From positions 283,427-347,426 of the forward strand of contig JADJCX010000001.1 of the NCBI GenBank assembly GCA_016703005.1: a stretch of 64,000 bases of DNA. The letters are read 5' to 3'. This document shows, piece after piece, positions 37,224 through 46,631 of the stretch. This DNA is from Flavobacteriales bacterium (lineage in GTDB: Bacteria; Bacteroidota; Bacteroidia; Flavobacteriales_F; PHOS-HE28). The stretch's first letter is position 1; each line of letters starts with the position of its first letter. The notes under the pieces are model-generated. The model was not told where the DNA came from. It saw only the letters and a list, made by a program, of their open reading frames with translations, and searched no databases. Position numbers and translations under genes: made by a program.

Positions 37224-38424
37224 ATGGCCAAGCAAGAAGAGATGATCTCAACCATCCTGATACCCGGTATCCAAGCCACGGCACTCGCCGAGTCGAACAG
37301 CTGATCGCCAAGATCCTTTGGCGGGCCTTCGATAATCTGGGTACTTCAATTTGGACGACCGTATTCGGCATGCAACTGGACGCGGCACTGCAGCAGGATC
37401 CCCGATACGATGTGGATCCGGCTTCCATCGTGGAGCGCGATCACATTTCGCCCATGCCTTATCGTGCTTTCGTGAAGGGTCTTGCAGCCAAATGTCCTTC
37501 TTGGCCCATCTTCCTCTTCGGCTACGATTGGCGCAAGAGCAATGCGGATAGCGCAACGGAACTTGTGGGTTTCGTGGAGCACATCCTGGGCAAGCTCGCA
37601 ACCGAAAGGAAAGTGCGTCGCGTGAACATAGTGACCCCCAGTATGGGATCCTATGTGCTCCTGGCCGCGTTGCCCTTCATCAGCAAGCATATCCACAAGG
37701 TCGTCCTCTGCGCGCCACCACTGCGCGGGTCGCCACAAGCATACAAGAACATGGTGCTCGGTCCGAGCAGCTTGTTGGGCAACAGTGACGATGTACGGAA
37801 AGTCGCGCGCACCTATCCTCTCTCTATGAATTGTTGCCTTGGTACCCCAAAGCGCTCATGTCAGGCACGCGCGAACTCGATCTGTTGGTGCGCGACGATT
37901 GGCAGAGCAACGTTTACAACGACATTCAACCATTGGTGGATGCGCGCTTGGCCGCCCTCAAGCAGTTCCGCGCTGTGCTCGGCCCCGACGTGCCAACGGC
38001 TTTGGCCAAGATGGCCGACCGCTGCGTTGTCGTGGCAGGGGTGGACGAAGACCGCACCCTCACTTGGCTTACCGCCAAGACCCAGCACGGCACTCACAAC
38101 TATGTGGACTTTACCGAGAACAAGAACTCACAGGACGACGGCGACGGCACCGTGCCTTTCGTGAGTGCGACCGCTTACAGTAAAGTGGTGCAAACCTTCA
38201 AGGTGGAGCGTAGGAGCTTCCTTCGGGAAAGCGGCAATGCCCTCCATTTCCACGGCCTCTTCATGCAGGACAGCCGGGTGCAGAACATCGTTAACCGTTT
38301 CCTTGCCACAGTGGATGCGGAACCCGAAGACACCCACTTGGAGACGGCTGAAGCACGATCGCTGAAAACGCGCAAGACCATTCCCTGGTGGCACTCCCGC
38401 GATGGGGCCGTTTCGCTGGTGTGA
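37224..38424 (+). CDS. LCAT-like alpha/beta hydrolase
   Basis: ATG 37224 (MAKQEEMISTILIPGIQATA), about 398 residues when two one-base indels, near 37295 and 37825, are repaired. The lecithin:cholesterol acyltransferase / PGAP1-like pattern is seen: oxyanion-region LIPGIQ, FGYDWRKSNADSA, the nucleophile elbow IVTPSMGSYVLL, an acidic motif DDGDGTVPFVSA and a histidine in GNALHFHGLF. Normally the elbow reads HSMG; here it is PSMG, a CAC-to-CCC change that could be real or an error. No signal peptide, so cytoplasmic. It is likely a lipase or acyltransferase; substrate unknown. First gene of the accessory, frame-damaged stretch. Confidence 0.75.
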
Positions 38425-38482
38425 TGGGACGAGGCACCACGGTCAATGCAAATCCACGCGATCAACGCTTCCCAGCTACACT

Positions 38483-39174
38483 ATGTCAAACACAGCATCA
38501 CCCAGCCTGAAAAGATCGTCAAGCGTGTTCCTCGCATGTCTCATTGCATCGCACTTGAGCAGCCAATCAGCTCCGTTGTTCACCGCATTCCAACAAGACA
38601 GTGAGAGCAACTGCGCATCCATTGCCCCGATCAAGGCAATGATGGGCACATACGGGGTAGCCAATGTGTACAACCGACTGCCTTCAAGGCCGGGCGAGCA
38701 CGTTTATCGGTTGAAGGATGGGAGTGAAGTGATACTTACACAAGCGGAGCTCACGAACGCCATCGGGCGCACCGGGTTCAAAAACCGGACAATGCGGACC
38801 CCACGATCTGCGCCTATGCGGATACATGCTATGCCATCATGGCCAAGAAGCGCATGCACGTGCGGAACAGTGCGACTTTCCAGATCTCTTTGGACTCGCT
38901 CAGCGACGGATACCCCACCGTAAGCGTCGGCGAACTGCTGGGGGTTGAGTTGGTCCGCATCCGGCCGCAACGACCGGGAAAGATCGAGCTCAAGCACATC
39001 ATCGTTTACAATACCTACCACGCCGTGTATGCAAGCGAAGGGTTGTACGATGAATCCAAGAAGAACGGCGCGGTGCGTATTGCGATCATGCGCTGGTGTC
39101 GCGCGGGGCCTAAGACCGGTTTCGGTATTCGGGGCTTGAGCGGAGCACTGCGCATAGCTGCCGTCGATCCATGA
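38483..39174 (+). CDS. Possible cysteine-peptidase-like protein
   Basis: ATG 38483 (MSNTASPSLKRSSSVFLACL), about 230 residues with one indel near 38785 (after KNRT, rejoining at ADPTICAYADTCYAIMAKKR). A hydrophobic stretch near residue 15 could be a weak signal. The segment QQDSESNCASIAPIKAMMGT has a Gln-Ser-Asn-Cys-Ala arrangement at a helix start, as in papain-like peptidases, and a histidine follows in VYNTYHAVYASEG. This is my reading of two motifs, not a family match. It lies 58 bases after the LCAT-like gene in the same direction. Could also be a non-catalytic secreted protein. Confidence 0.45.
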
Positions 39175-39310
39175 TCCATGTATTACCAATACACCCCAGA
39201 CTCAGCTTCCAGCACTTCACCGACAACGAAGTGAAAGGAACCATTGAAAGGCACAGTTCACACCAAGCTGAACTACTGCGCGTGAAAAGAGATCCCCCAA
39301 CCCCTGAACC

Positions 39311-41090
39311 ATGAAAAAGCTTTTGTTCCTAGTAGCCATTTTATGCACCTCTGTCACTAACGCGCAACTCAAGGGCGATATCGACGAAGAACTCCTGAGC
39401 GAAATGGTCTTGGCAAAACAGGAGGAAGTCAAAAAGCGCTTCCTGACCAATTTCATACGCAAGAACATCAAGATGACCAACCATGTGACGTACAATACCA
39501 TGTACGACATCATGGATGTGCTCTTGAACGAGAAGAACAAGACCACGATGACCAATGCACTTGTTCAAAAGTGGCGAACTACAGTGTCCTATGCCGCGGT
39601 ATGGTACTTCATCAAGTCAGACTGCGATTCATGTCTGGAGGGCATTTACGAAGGATTTTCTCCTGATGAGATGAACAAGGACCCAAGGAAAAGAAAGCCC
39701 TCAAAATACACGACCGTTCAAGGGGAAAGATGACCCGTTCAAAGAGCTTACGCAGGCGTACAGGAGAGAACGAAAGGATACCACTGAAAATAAGAAAAGA
39801 AGGCACGACAAGGATTCGACAGGCACGCAGCGACGGATCGTATCCACATCGACCAGAACGCCGATTTCCTGGTGGGCTTGCACAACTGGTTAATCGACGA
39901 GATGTACAAGAGGCTTTCAAGGGATACGGTTTTTCGAAGTATGGGTTTGTTCAAGCCGGACGAAGAACGTTCATGGCAATGGAGCGGTCTAACAGAGTAT
40001 GATGCCTTTTGGGTGCGATATGGTGAAGTACGGAGGGATGCGATCAGTACGGAGCTCGATACTTTCATCACCAAGGTTGCCCGAGGGGGAGGCGAACTCA
40101 TCGCAATGGCCAACGCCATTGGGCTGACAACGCGGAGGACCTGAAGGGCTTCGATATCCGCCATTTGGGCGACTGGAAAAACACTGCATTGAGCGTATTG
40201 GGCAAGTCCAATGGTGCTGCGAACGCCGTGGGACCTGTTGCGAATTCCGCCGATAGTCTTGACAGCGCGACTTTGAACCGGGCCATGACCATGCTCGGTG
40301 AAGTGCTGGTACCGTGCGGCACAGCAGGAAAACGGGTCGACAGGAACAAGGTCGTGGGTGCGGTTTTCGGGCTTTTCATGAAGACCGTTGAGCTTTTCGA
40401 CTTGAGGTCGGGGAGAACAGCATCATCGCCAGGATCGCGGACATCATAACCAAGTATGTGATCCTTGACCCGGAGATCGAAGATCCTCTGGCCCGATATG
40501 GTTTCACTATCGATGTGGAGGCCATCATCCTGGGTTTGGAGGACCGGCTCATTGAAAAGGGCTCTTCTCCCACGAAGCACGCGTCTTCAATATCCGTCCG
40601 TTCATGACCATCGGCTTGAACTACGGATACTTCGGTGGACCCTCCGAGGAATTCGAGGCAAGCGACACCTACGGATTACAGCAGATCGCATGGGCCGGTG
40701 AGAAGATCGGCTTGAAATGGCGTAGCCGATTGGAAGTACACCCGCGGGCAACCGAAAGACGAATGGTACAAGTACCACAACAAGTACTACAGGCGGTGGG
40801 TCAGGCCGCGTCAACCCGATATCAGCAATTTGTACTTCTCGCTGTATGCGTCCGGTATTCTCTACAACATTGCCGATCTCCGCACCGATGAAACCTTCCG
40901 TCGACCGATCGTCGGCTTGGGCAGTGGAATTGCATTCTTCAACGGATTGGAACTCAATCTTTCTTATGCCGCCGATGCGTCGAAGGCTTCGACCTCCACC
41001 GGTGCCGAACGCAGGGGTTTCGCCAACATCGGCTTCGACATTCCCCTCTTCGATTACATCCGCGCGGCCAGAGAGAAACGGGCCAAATAG
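39311..41090 (+). CDS. Large secreted hypothetical protein, frame broken several times
   Basis: ATG 39311 with a good signal peptide (MKKLLFLVAILCTSVTNAQ). Reading through about six one-base indels (near 39700, 39830, 40125, 40405, 40580, 40725) gives ~590 residues. Landmarks: YNTMYDIMDVLLNEKNKTTM, NADFLVGLHNWLIDEMYKRL, LVLDPEIED-like, FMTIGLNYGYFGG, and the C-terminal YFSLYASGILYNIADLRTDE, GLGSGIAFFNGLELNLSYAA, RRGFANIGFDIPLFDYIRAA. The last 180 residues look like outer-membrane beta strands. No family named. The number of lesions leaves open a decaying gene, but every lesion is a single indel. Confidence 0.6.
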
Positions 41091-41102
41091 CTGAACCCCA
41101 CC

Positions 41103-41420
41103 ATGCCCACCTTCCACCACTTCACCGACGTCGCCGGCGAACACCGCTTCCACCTCAAGGCCGATAACGGCGAGATCATCCTCGCCAGCGAGGGCTACAC
41201 CACCAAGGACAACGCGCGCAACGGCGTGGCGGCTGTGCGCAGCGAGTGCACCAACGACGCCCGTTACATGCGCAAGCGCAGCCCGGCCGGCTTCAGCTTC
41301 AACTTGGAAAGTCGCAACGGCCAAGTGATCGGCACCAGCGAGGTGTACAGCTCCCACCAAGCGTGCGAGGCGGGTATCGAGAGCGTGAAACGCTGCGCAC
41401 CCGCGGCCAAGGAACTATAG
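41103..41420 (+). CDS. YegP-family protein with two DUF1508 repeats
   Basis: 105 residues. Two copies of the YegP unit: FHLKADNGEIILASEGYTTK then DNARNGVAAVRSECTND, and FSFNLESRNGQVIGTSEVYS then ACEAGIESVKRCAP. The FxLKAxNGxVI...SExYxS pattern is diagnostic. YegP proteins are small, cytoplasmic and of unknown role. Intact, 12 bases after the previous gene. Confidence 0.9.
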   Translation: MPTFHHFTDVAGEHRFHLKADNGEIILASEGYTTKDNARNGVAAVRSECTNDARYMRKRSPAGFSFNLESRNGQVIGTSEVYSSHQACEAGIESVKRCAPAAKEL

Positions 41421-41474
41421 AGGACGACCAACGACAGACCCGCATACGCCCCCACCGTTAACACCTCGCCGCCC

Positions 41475-42506
41475 ATGAAGCACTCCGTTCATTTACCGCA
41501 ACGACCCTTCGCGCTGCTCGCCGCAGCGCTTGCCTGCAGTCTGCTGCTGGCCCCTGCCGCGCGCGCACAGGAAACGATCTCCATCGACGGCAAGCCGTGC
41601 GGTCCGCACGGCAACGCGAAGGAAGGCACCAAGGAGTGGGACCAGAACCCGCTCAAGAACCGCTACAAGTTCCCGAGCGAGGTAACGGTGCTCGACTTCA
41701 ATGATCTGATCGACGGCAGCGCCACCAAGGAGAAATTCTCCAGCGCCACGGCCGTGGAATTGGTGGGCTACGTGGAGTCCATCACCTGGGGCTCGAAGGA
41801 GACGTGCAACTGCAAAACCGGCAAGAGCCTCTTCCAGGACACGCACATGGAGATCACGCCCAACAGCAGCCAGACCGGTCCGCAGTACCGCGTTACCATC
41901 GAAGTGACCCCGCGCATCCGCCAGATCATGGACCGCGACTACGGCGAGGACTGGACATCGAGCACGCTGAAGAAACAATACCTGCACCGCATGGTGCGCA
42001 TACAGGGCTGGTTGTTCTACGACAACAGCCACGAGAACTGGGACTATGCCAACGACCCCGACGATGTGAAGGGCGACAACCGCCGCGCCACCAGTTGGGA
42101 GATCCATCCGGTAACCTACATGGAACTGATGGACGAGGAGTTCGCCGATGGTGGTGGCGATGGCGGCGACGACGACGACGGCATCGGCACCAGCGGATCG
42201 GTCACCTATCCTCCTTCACCCACGCATCACTACCCCAACAACACCAACACCATGAACACCGCCGAACACACACCGGCCGAATGGCTCGATATCATCCTGC
42301 TCGCCATGATCTTGGGCATCGTAGGCCAACTGATCCGCGCGGTCGTCGGCCTCAGCAAAGCCAGTGCGAAAGTCGCGGCGGGCGATGCCGGTGCGGGTTT
42401 CCGTCCGGCTGAGTTGCTCTTCAGCTTGCTCATCGCCATGGTAGTAGGAGCGGTTGCCGGTGTGCTGGCCGCCGTTACCGCAGGTGAGTGGCAGGCGGCG
42501 AGATGA
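41475..42506 (+). CDS. Secreted protein with C-terminal membrane helices
   Basis: 343 residues. N-terminal signal peptide (FALLAAALACSLLLAPAARA). The mature part to ~residue 215 (VTVLDFNDLIDGSATKEKFS, AVELVGYVESITWGSKETCN, HRMVRIQGWLFYDNSHENWD, TSWEIHPVTYMELMDE) looks like a beta-barrel OB-type domain as in small periplasmic nucleic-acid- or ligand-binding proteins. An acidic linker (DGGGDGGDDDDGIG) leads to two C-terminal helices (WLDIILLAMILGIVGQLIRA; LLFSLLIAMVVGAVAGVLAA). Its stop overlaps the next start (ATGA). First gene of a three-gene overlapping cassette ending in a trypsin-like protease. Intact; function unknown. Confidence 0.6.
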   Translation: MKHSVHLPQRPFALLAAALACSLLLAPAARAQETISIDGKPCGPHGNAKEGTKEWDQNPLKNRYKFPSEVTVLDFNDLIDGSATKEKFSSATAVELVGYVESITWGSKETCNCKTGKSLFQDTHMEITPNSSQTGPQYRVTIEVTPRIRQIMDRDYGEDWTSSTLKKQYLHRMVRIQGWLFYDNSHENWDYANDPDDVKGDNRRATSWEIHPVTYMELMDEEFADGGGDGGDDDDGIGTSGSVTYPPSPTHHYPNNTNTMNTAEHTPAEWLDIILLAMILGIVGQLIRAVVGLSKASAKVAAGDAGAGFRPAELLFSLLIAMVVGAVAGVLAAVTAGEWQAAR

Positions 42507-42691
42507 TCACCGCGTTCATTGCGGCGGGTTATGCTGGCACCGACTTCATTGAAGGCTGGATGAAGAAAGGGGGAATGGGCACCACCACCACTGTGGCCGC
42601 CACCAGCACACCGGGTGCACCTGCCGCAGGGGCCGTACCGCCGAACGCACCGCTGCGTCCCGCACCACCGGTGGAGCCCAGTGATGTTTGA
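42503..42691 (+). CDS. Small Ala/Pro-rich protein, 62 residues
   Basis: ATG 42503 overlaps the previous stop by four bases. One short amphipathic helix (MITAFIAAGYAGTDFIEGWM) is followed by a low-complexity Ala/Pro/Thr tail (STPGAPAAGAVPPNAPLRPA). Its stop at 42691 overlaps the next start at 42684 by eight bases. Likely an accessory of its two partners; no family known. Confidence 0.5.
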   Translation: MITAFIAAGYAGTDFIEGWMKKGGMGTTTTVAATSTPGAPAAGAVPPNAPLRPAPPVEPSDV

Positions 42692-43322
42692 TCCCATGCT
42701 GCGCACTGCCACCAGCGGCACCGATGTGCACCACGACGAGGTGAGCGGACAGGGAACCGTTGGCGGCTGGCTCGTGCACCCCGGCAGCGGCGCGCGGTTC
42801 GGCTTCTCGAACTGTCACGTGATGGCGGCTCTGGGCCGTGCACGGCTGCACGCGCCGCTGTACCAACAGGGGCGACTGTTGGGCCACCTGCATTCCTATC
42901 TCACCCTCGATCAGCGCTACTACAACGCGGCCGATATCGCGCTGTTCAGCGTTGACCCCACCACCACGCTGCGGTGGGCACATCCGCCGCCAATGGGCAA
43001 CACCTCGCCGGGCGTGGGCATGCGGGTATACAAACACGGCGCAGGCACCGGACTCACGCGTGGTGCGGTGATCCGCACCGGCGGCACCCGGCGCATGGTG
43101 CTGGGCGGCCAACCGTTCTGGTTCGATGACATCATCACCATCACAGGGTTCGACGGCCTCCCGTTCAGCGGGCACGGCGATAGCGGCGCCTTGGTGATGT
43201 GGGCGGAAGAACAATACGCTTTGGCCATCCTCCTGGGCAAACATCCCACCAACCACGAGGCCTATGCCTTTCCCATCAGCGCCGCAGCGCCGGTGTTCGC
43301 AGGGTTGCATTATGCGTTGTGA
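42684..43322 (+). CDS. Trypsin-like serine peptidase
   Basis: 212 residues, ATG 42684 (MFDPMLRTATSGTDVHHDEV). The chymotrypsin-fold triad is visible: His in GFSNCHVMAAL, Asp in YNAADIALFSV, Ser in SGHGDSGALVMW (the GDSG motif). No signal peptide and no propeptide is seen, so it is cytoplasmic or exported another way. It is translationally overlapped with the small protein and the secreted/TM protein upstream; a small set of one membrane partner, one small protein and one protease. Intact. Confidence 0.82.
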   Translation: MFDPMLRTATSGTDVHHDEVSGQGTVGGWLVHPGSGARFGFSNCHVMAALGRARLHAPLYQQGRLLGHLHSYLTLDQRYYNAADIALFSVDPTTTLRWAHPPPMGNTSPGVGMRVYKHGAGTGLTRGAVIRTGGTRRMVLGGQPFWFDDIITITGFDGLPFSGHGDSGALVMWAEEQYALAILLGKHPTNHEAYAFPISAAAPVFAGLHYAL

Positions 43323-43360
43323 ACCGAACGCAGCATCACACCATTCCTCACCTCCTCAAC

Positions 43361-44757
43361 ATGCACCACCACCAACCCTTCCCACTCCCTTGTTCATCCT
43401 TGCGCTCGTCGTCTTCGCCGCTTGCGGCGATGGGCCGCCGCGCGAACTGAAGCCGGTGCCGCGACCGGTGGAAGTGGAGAACAACTGCCGCTTTCCGTTC
43501 TTCGAACTCATCGCCGATCTGGAGGGATGTGATACCGTTACCGATCCATTCGACCTTACGCACGATACCATGTTGCTGGTCGTGGGGGAGGCGTCGTACA
43601 ACGACCCGAACGACCCGGACGATTGTACGTCCGATGGCCATCACGGCGCCGCATTCGGTTGGACACGGCCGTGCAGCAAGCAGTCCTTCATGCGCCCCGA
43701 TGAAGGTGCCGTTGGCGGCCGCACGGGTGGCACCGACTTCCTTGGCTACCACTGTCCGGGACCGAAGAAGGAAAGTTTCGCCCGGGGCATATCGCCCGAT
43801 GGACGCCTCGCCATCGGCTTCTGTCAAACGGCCAGCCTCCCGTTGGCTTTGGCGTGGGACCGCCACGGCAAGCGCACCGAGCTGTCGCCGTTTTTGTCCG
43901 GGCACATCGCCAGTGTGGCGAACGATGCGAGCGGCCGCTTCTTGGGCCTCCTGGACCCACCGCAGCAACTAGGCTCACCGCTCCACTACCAAATGGTGGT
44001 GGGCTACAGCAGCACCGGCCATCAGCATGCCTCTACAGCGAGCGGTGCACGGGCGGTGGCATGGGGCCCGTGGTACGGCGATCAACGCGAGCTGCCCGTG
44101 AACCCGAACATCGGCGTGCGCACATGGGAGAGCAGTGAAGCCGTGACCGTATCGGATGATGGAATGGTGATCGGCGGCAACATCTATTACACCCTGCCGG
44201 GTAGCGGCTTCCTTTCGTTGCCGTGCATTTGGCAATGGAGCGTCACCGACGGCGACTACCTTATGACGTTGCTTGAAGACCTCCAAGGTGGCAAGCGCCA
44301 CGCCAAGGTCCACCACCTGTCGGGCGATGGCAAGGTGGCCGTGGGCATGGCCGATGGTGCCAACGGCTTGCGCGCCGTGGTGTGGCTGAAGAGCGGGGAT
44401 ACGTGGATGCCCGCGCAGGATCTGGGCCTGTTGGGAGACTTCACCAATTCCACCGCCTTGGGCACCGATGCCATGGGCACCACCATCGTCGGTTCCAGCG
44501 GAACCTTCAATGAAACGACGTTCGAATTCACCCAACGCGCCGTGCTGTGGGAACGCAAGCGCAACCCCGACAACACGTGGGGCCCCTTCAGTCCGCCGCA
44601 GGATGTGATGAACCTGCTGCAAGCAGCCGGTCAGCAAAAGGAGGTCGGCGCGGATTGGCAGCACCAAGCCAAGCGCATTTCCATGCAAGAGCGTTACATC
44701 ATCGGCGATAGTCACCACAACGGCATCCGCCAAGCCTGGGTGGCGCAACTGCCCTGA
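43361..44757 (+). CDS. Lipoprotein with HAF-like propeller repeats
   Basis: About 465 residues. The lipobox is LFILALVVFAACG, with Cys as lipidated residue. The best start is ATG 43361 (MHHHQPFPLP), which needs one base inserted near 43395 to join the lipobox frame; an in-frame ATG at 43312 is the alternative. The mature part has repeats of the HAF type: ARAVAWGPWYGDQREL, DGMVIGGNIYYTLPGSG, GDGKVAVGMADGANGLRAVV, ALGTDAMGTTIVGSSGTFNE. These make beta propellers. Outer-membrane or surface location is inferred. No partner is evident. Confidence 0.7.
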
Positions 44758-44818
44758 GCGAAAACAGAGCACGCGATCCTCGGCTGATAGCCTCAACATC
44801 ACCGATCCGAATCCCCCC

Positions 44819-45409
44819 ATGTTCAACGAACCCCTCAAAGACATCAGCGTCCTCGTTGCTGCGGCATCGGGCGCCTTCGCCTTGGTGCAAGGCGGCATAG
44901 CGCTGCACACCAAACGCCGCGAGACCTTCCTCGGCAACATGGAAAAGCGCCGCAACGAGGTGCTGCGCCTGCTGGCCGACTACGACAAGAACCGCGACGC
45001 CTTCGAGATCATCTTCGATTATGAGTCGCCGCAGGACCACCACTTGCGCACCACCAACCTCGTGTTCGATGCCGACCAGATGAACACCCGCCGCGCCACC
45101 GACCGCTGCTTCGAGCACCTGCGCAGCGTGTACATGAGCTGGCAAATGGGCCTCATCCACAAGGACGATCTGGGGCCGTGGACCTACTGGGTGCACCGCA
45201 CCCTGCAACGCCCCTGCCTCAAGGACTTCGCAGCCGCCTGCGGCTACCTGCCCTTTGTGCAAGCCATGGCGCATGCCACCACCGACGCACCCGACATCGC
45301 TTGCCTGCAAGAGCACTGCCCCTGGTGGAACAAGAGCGACGGCCCCAAATACCCCGAGCAGCGCATGCACGTGGAACACGGCGCACAGGCGGAGGAGCAA
45401 TTGCGGTGA
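44819..45409 (+). CDS. Hypothetical protein with N-terminal helix
   Basis: 196 residues (MFNEPLKDISVLVAAASGAF). One N-terminal hydrophobic helix (ISVLVAAASGAFALVQGGIA) is followed by a helical cytoplasmic domain (RRNEVLRLLADYDKNRDAFE, ATDRCFEHLRSVYMSWQMGL, LKDFAAACGYLPFVQAMAHA). The plan resembles DUF4760-type proteins, which are single-pass helical proteins of unknown role. Intact. It stands alone between two transcripts. Confidence 0.5.
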   Translation: MFNEPLKDISVLVAAASGAFALVQGGIALHTKRRETFLGNMEKRRNEVLRLLADYDKNRDAFEIIFDYESPQDHHLRTTNLVFDADQMNTRRATDRCFEHLRSVYMSWQMGLIHKDDLGPWTYWVHRTLQRPCLKDFAAACGYLPFVQAMAHATTDAPDIACLQEHCPWWNKSDGPKYPEQRMHVEHGAQAEEQLR

Positions 45410-45472
45410 GGGTGATGGACCGCGCCCAAGAACACTGACCGAACCCTTTGATGCACGAAAAACCAATGATCC

Positions 45473-45943
45473 ATGTCCACCACATTCGAAACCGAAACAG
45501 TCACAAAGCGAATTGAAGACCTGTGGGTCGAATCGCTCGAGTCCGCATTGGATGAATCCATTCCATTGCTTGCGGCTTGGACCCGGAGCGAGCCACCGAA
45601 GTCAGCGACCGGAGGCAAGGTCGAGCATGAAGGGCACGTCTATACTTATGCTGGCATTGATTGGTCGTCGCCGGGCGACGTAGCGATGATCAAGGAGTGG
45701 ACACGGGAACGGTTGGCGAAATTGACCGATGTGCTGAAGAGCGCGGTATGCGTCAAGATCAACTACTGTGAAATGGTCAAGCGTCATGGCCATTCCATGA
45801 CGCTCGCTGGGCTCATCCTTACCGCTATTGCGCCCTTCATTCCGGAGATCGCGACCGGTCTTGGCATAGCGGGCCTTGTGGTGTACCTCGTTAAGGACCG
45901 GTATTTCGACAGGCTGTGCAATTGTCCAGTAACGAATAAGTGA
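45473..45943 (+). CDS. Hypothetical membrane-associated protein, 156 residues
   Basis: ATG 45473 (MSTTFETETVTKRIEDLWVE). The first ~105 residues are polar and helical (VAMIKEWTRERLAKLTDVLK), then one or two hydrophobic helices (MTLAGLILTAIAPFIPEIAT, GLGIAGLVVYLVKDRY) and a short Cys-containing tail (LCNCPVTNK). No family known. Intact, 63 bases after the previous gene in the same direction. Confidence 0.5.
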   Translation: MSTTFETETVTKRIEDLWVESLESALDESIPLLAAWTRSEPPKSATGGKVEHEGHVYTYAGIDWSSPGDVAMIKEWTRERLAKLTDVLKSAVCVKINYCEMVKRHGHSMTLAGLILTAIAPFIPEIATGLGIAGLVVYLVKDRYFDRLCNCPVTNK

Positions 45944-45992
45944 GCGCGCAATACAGCGCGCCATTCACTCACTGTAAACCCCCACGCTTTCC

Positions 45993-46529
45993 ATGCCCAA
46001 CGCACCCACAAAGCATACCATCGCACTCGTGGCGTTGCCACTATCGCTGCTCGTTGCCTGTAGCGCCGGCAACGAGCCCGCCACCACGGCCACTGCTGCT
46101 GCAACTATTGCAGCGCGCCCCGCCCTCATCAAAACCGACGTGGTGGTGCTGAATTGGAAACCCCGCAGCTGTGGCAGCGCTGGCGACTTGGCCAACAGCA
46201 TCAGGCCATGGATCGATATGCAGGTGGTGGACCGCGATGGCAACCCCGTTCCAGGGCAAAAAGTGTTCGTAGGTACGGCGGGAGACCTGCTCGATGCCAC
46301 CGAACCGGCCATAGACCGCGACGCTCAGCACCGGCCGTATGTGATGAGTAACGCCAACGGCATCATTCACATCGGCTTCGCCATGCCACGCGATTACCCC
46401 GTGAAACCCGGCTGGCACTTCGGTGCGCACACTTTCAACTTCGATGCCGAAATGGGCACCGGTGGCGCCGCCCCTGTACACGCAGAGCAGGTGATCTACT
46501 TGTGCGAAACGTGCTGGGACTGCCAGTAG
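45993..46529 (+). CDS. Lipoprotein, 178 residues
   Basis: Signal peptide with lipobox LSLLVACSAGN; Cys is lipidated. The mature domain begins after an Ala/Thr-rich spacer and has a beta-sandwich look (DVVVLNWKPRSCGSAGDLAN, WIDMQVVDRDGNPVPGQKVF, ANGIIHIGFAMPRDYPVKPG). Three cysteines near the C terminus (YLCETCWDC) may bind metal or form disulfides. VVDRDGNPVPGQKV resembles Ig-like 'big' domains. No family assigned. Last gene before the defence island. Confidence 0.55.
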   Translation: MPNAPTKHTIALVALPLSLLVACSAGNEPATTATAAATIAARPALIKTDVVVLNWKPRSCGSAGDLANSIRPWIDMQVVDRDGNPVPGQKVFVGTAGDLLDATEPAIDRDAQHRPYVMSNANGIIHIGFAMPRDYPVKPGWHFGAHTFNFDAEMGTGGAAPVHAEQVIYLCETCWDCQ

Positions 46530-46631
46530 GTCCTTCGATGTCCGGCATGCAGACCGCCCCGCACGTTAGTTGCCTGTTTTTCCATTATGAGACCGGCCCC
46601 GTATGCACGGGGCGGGTATTTTGAGCCGATT

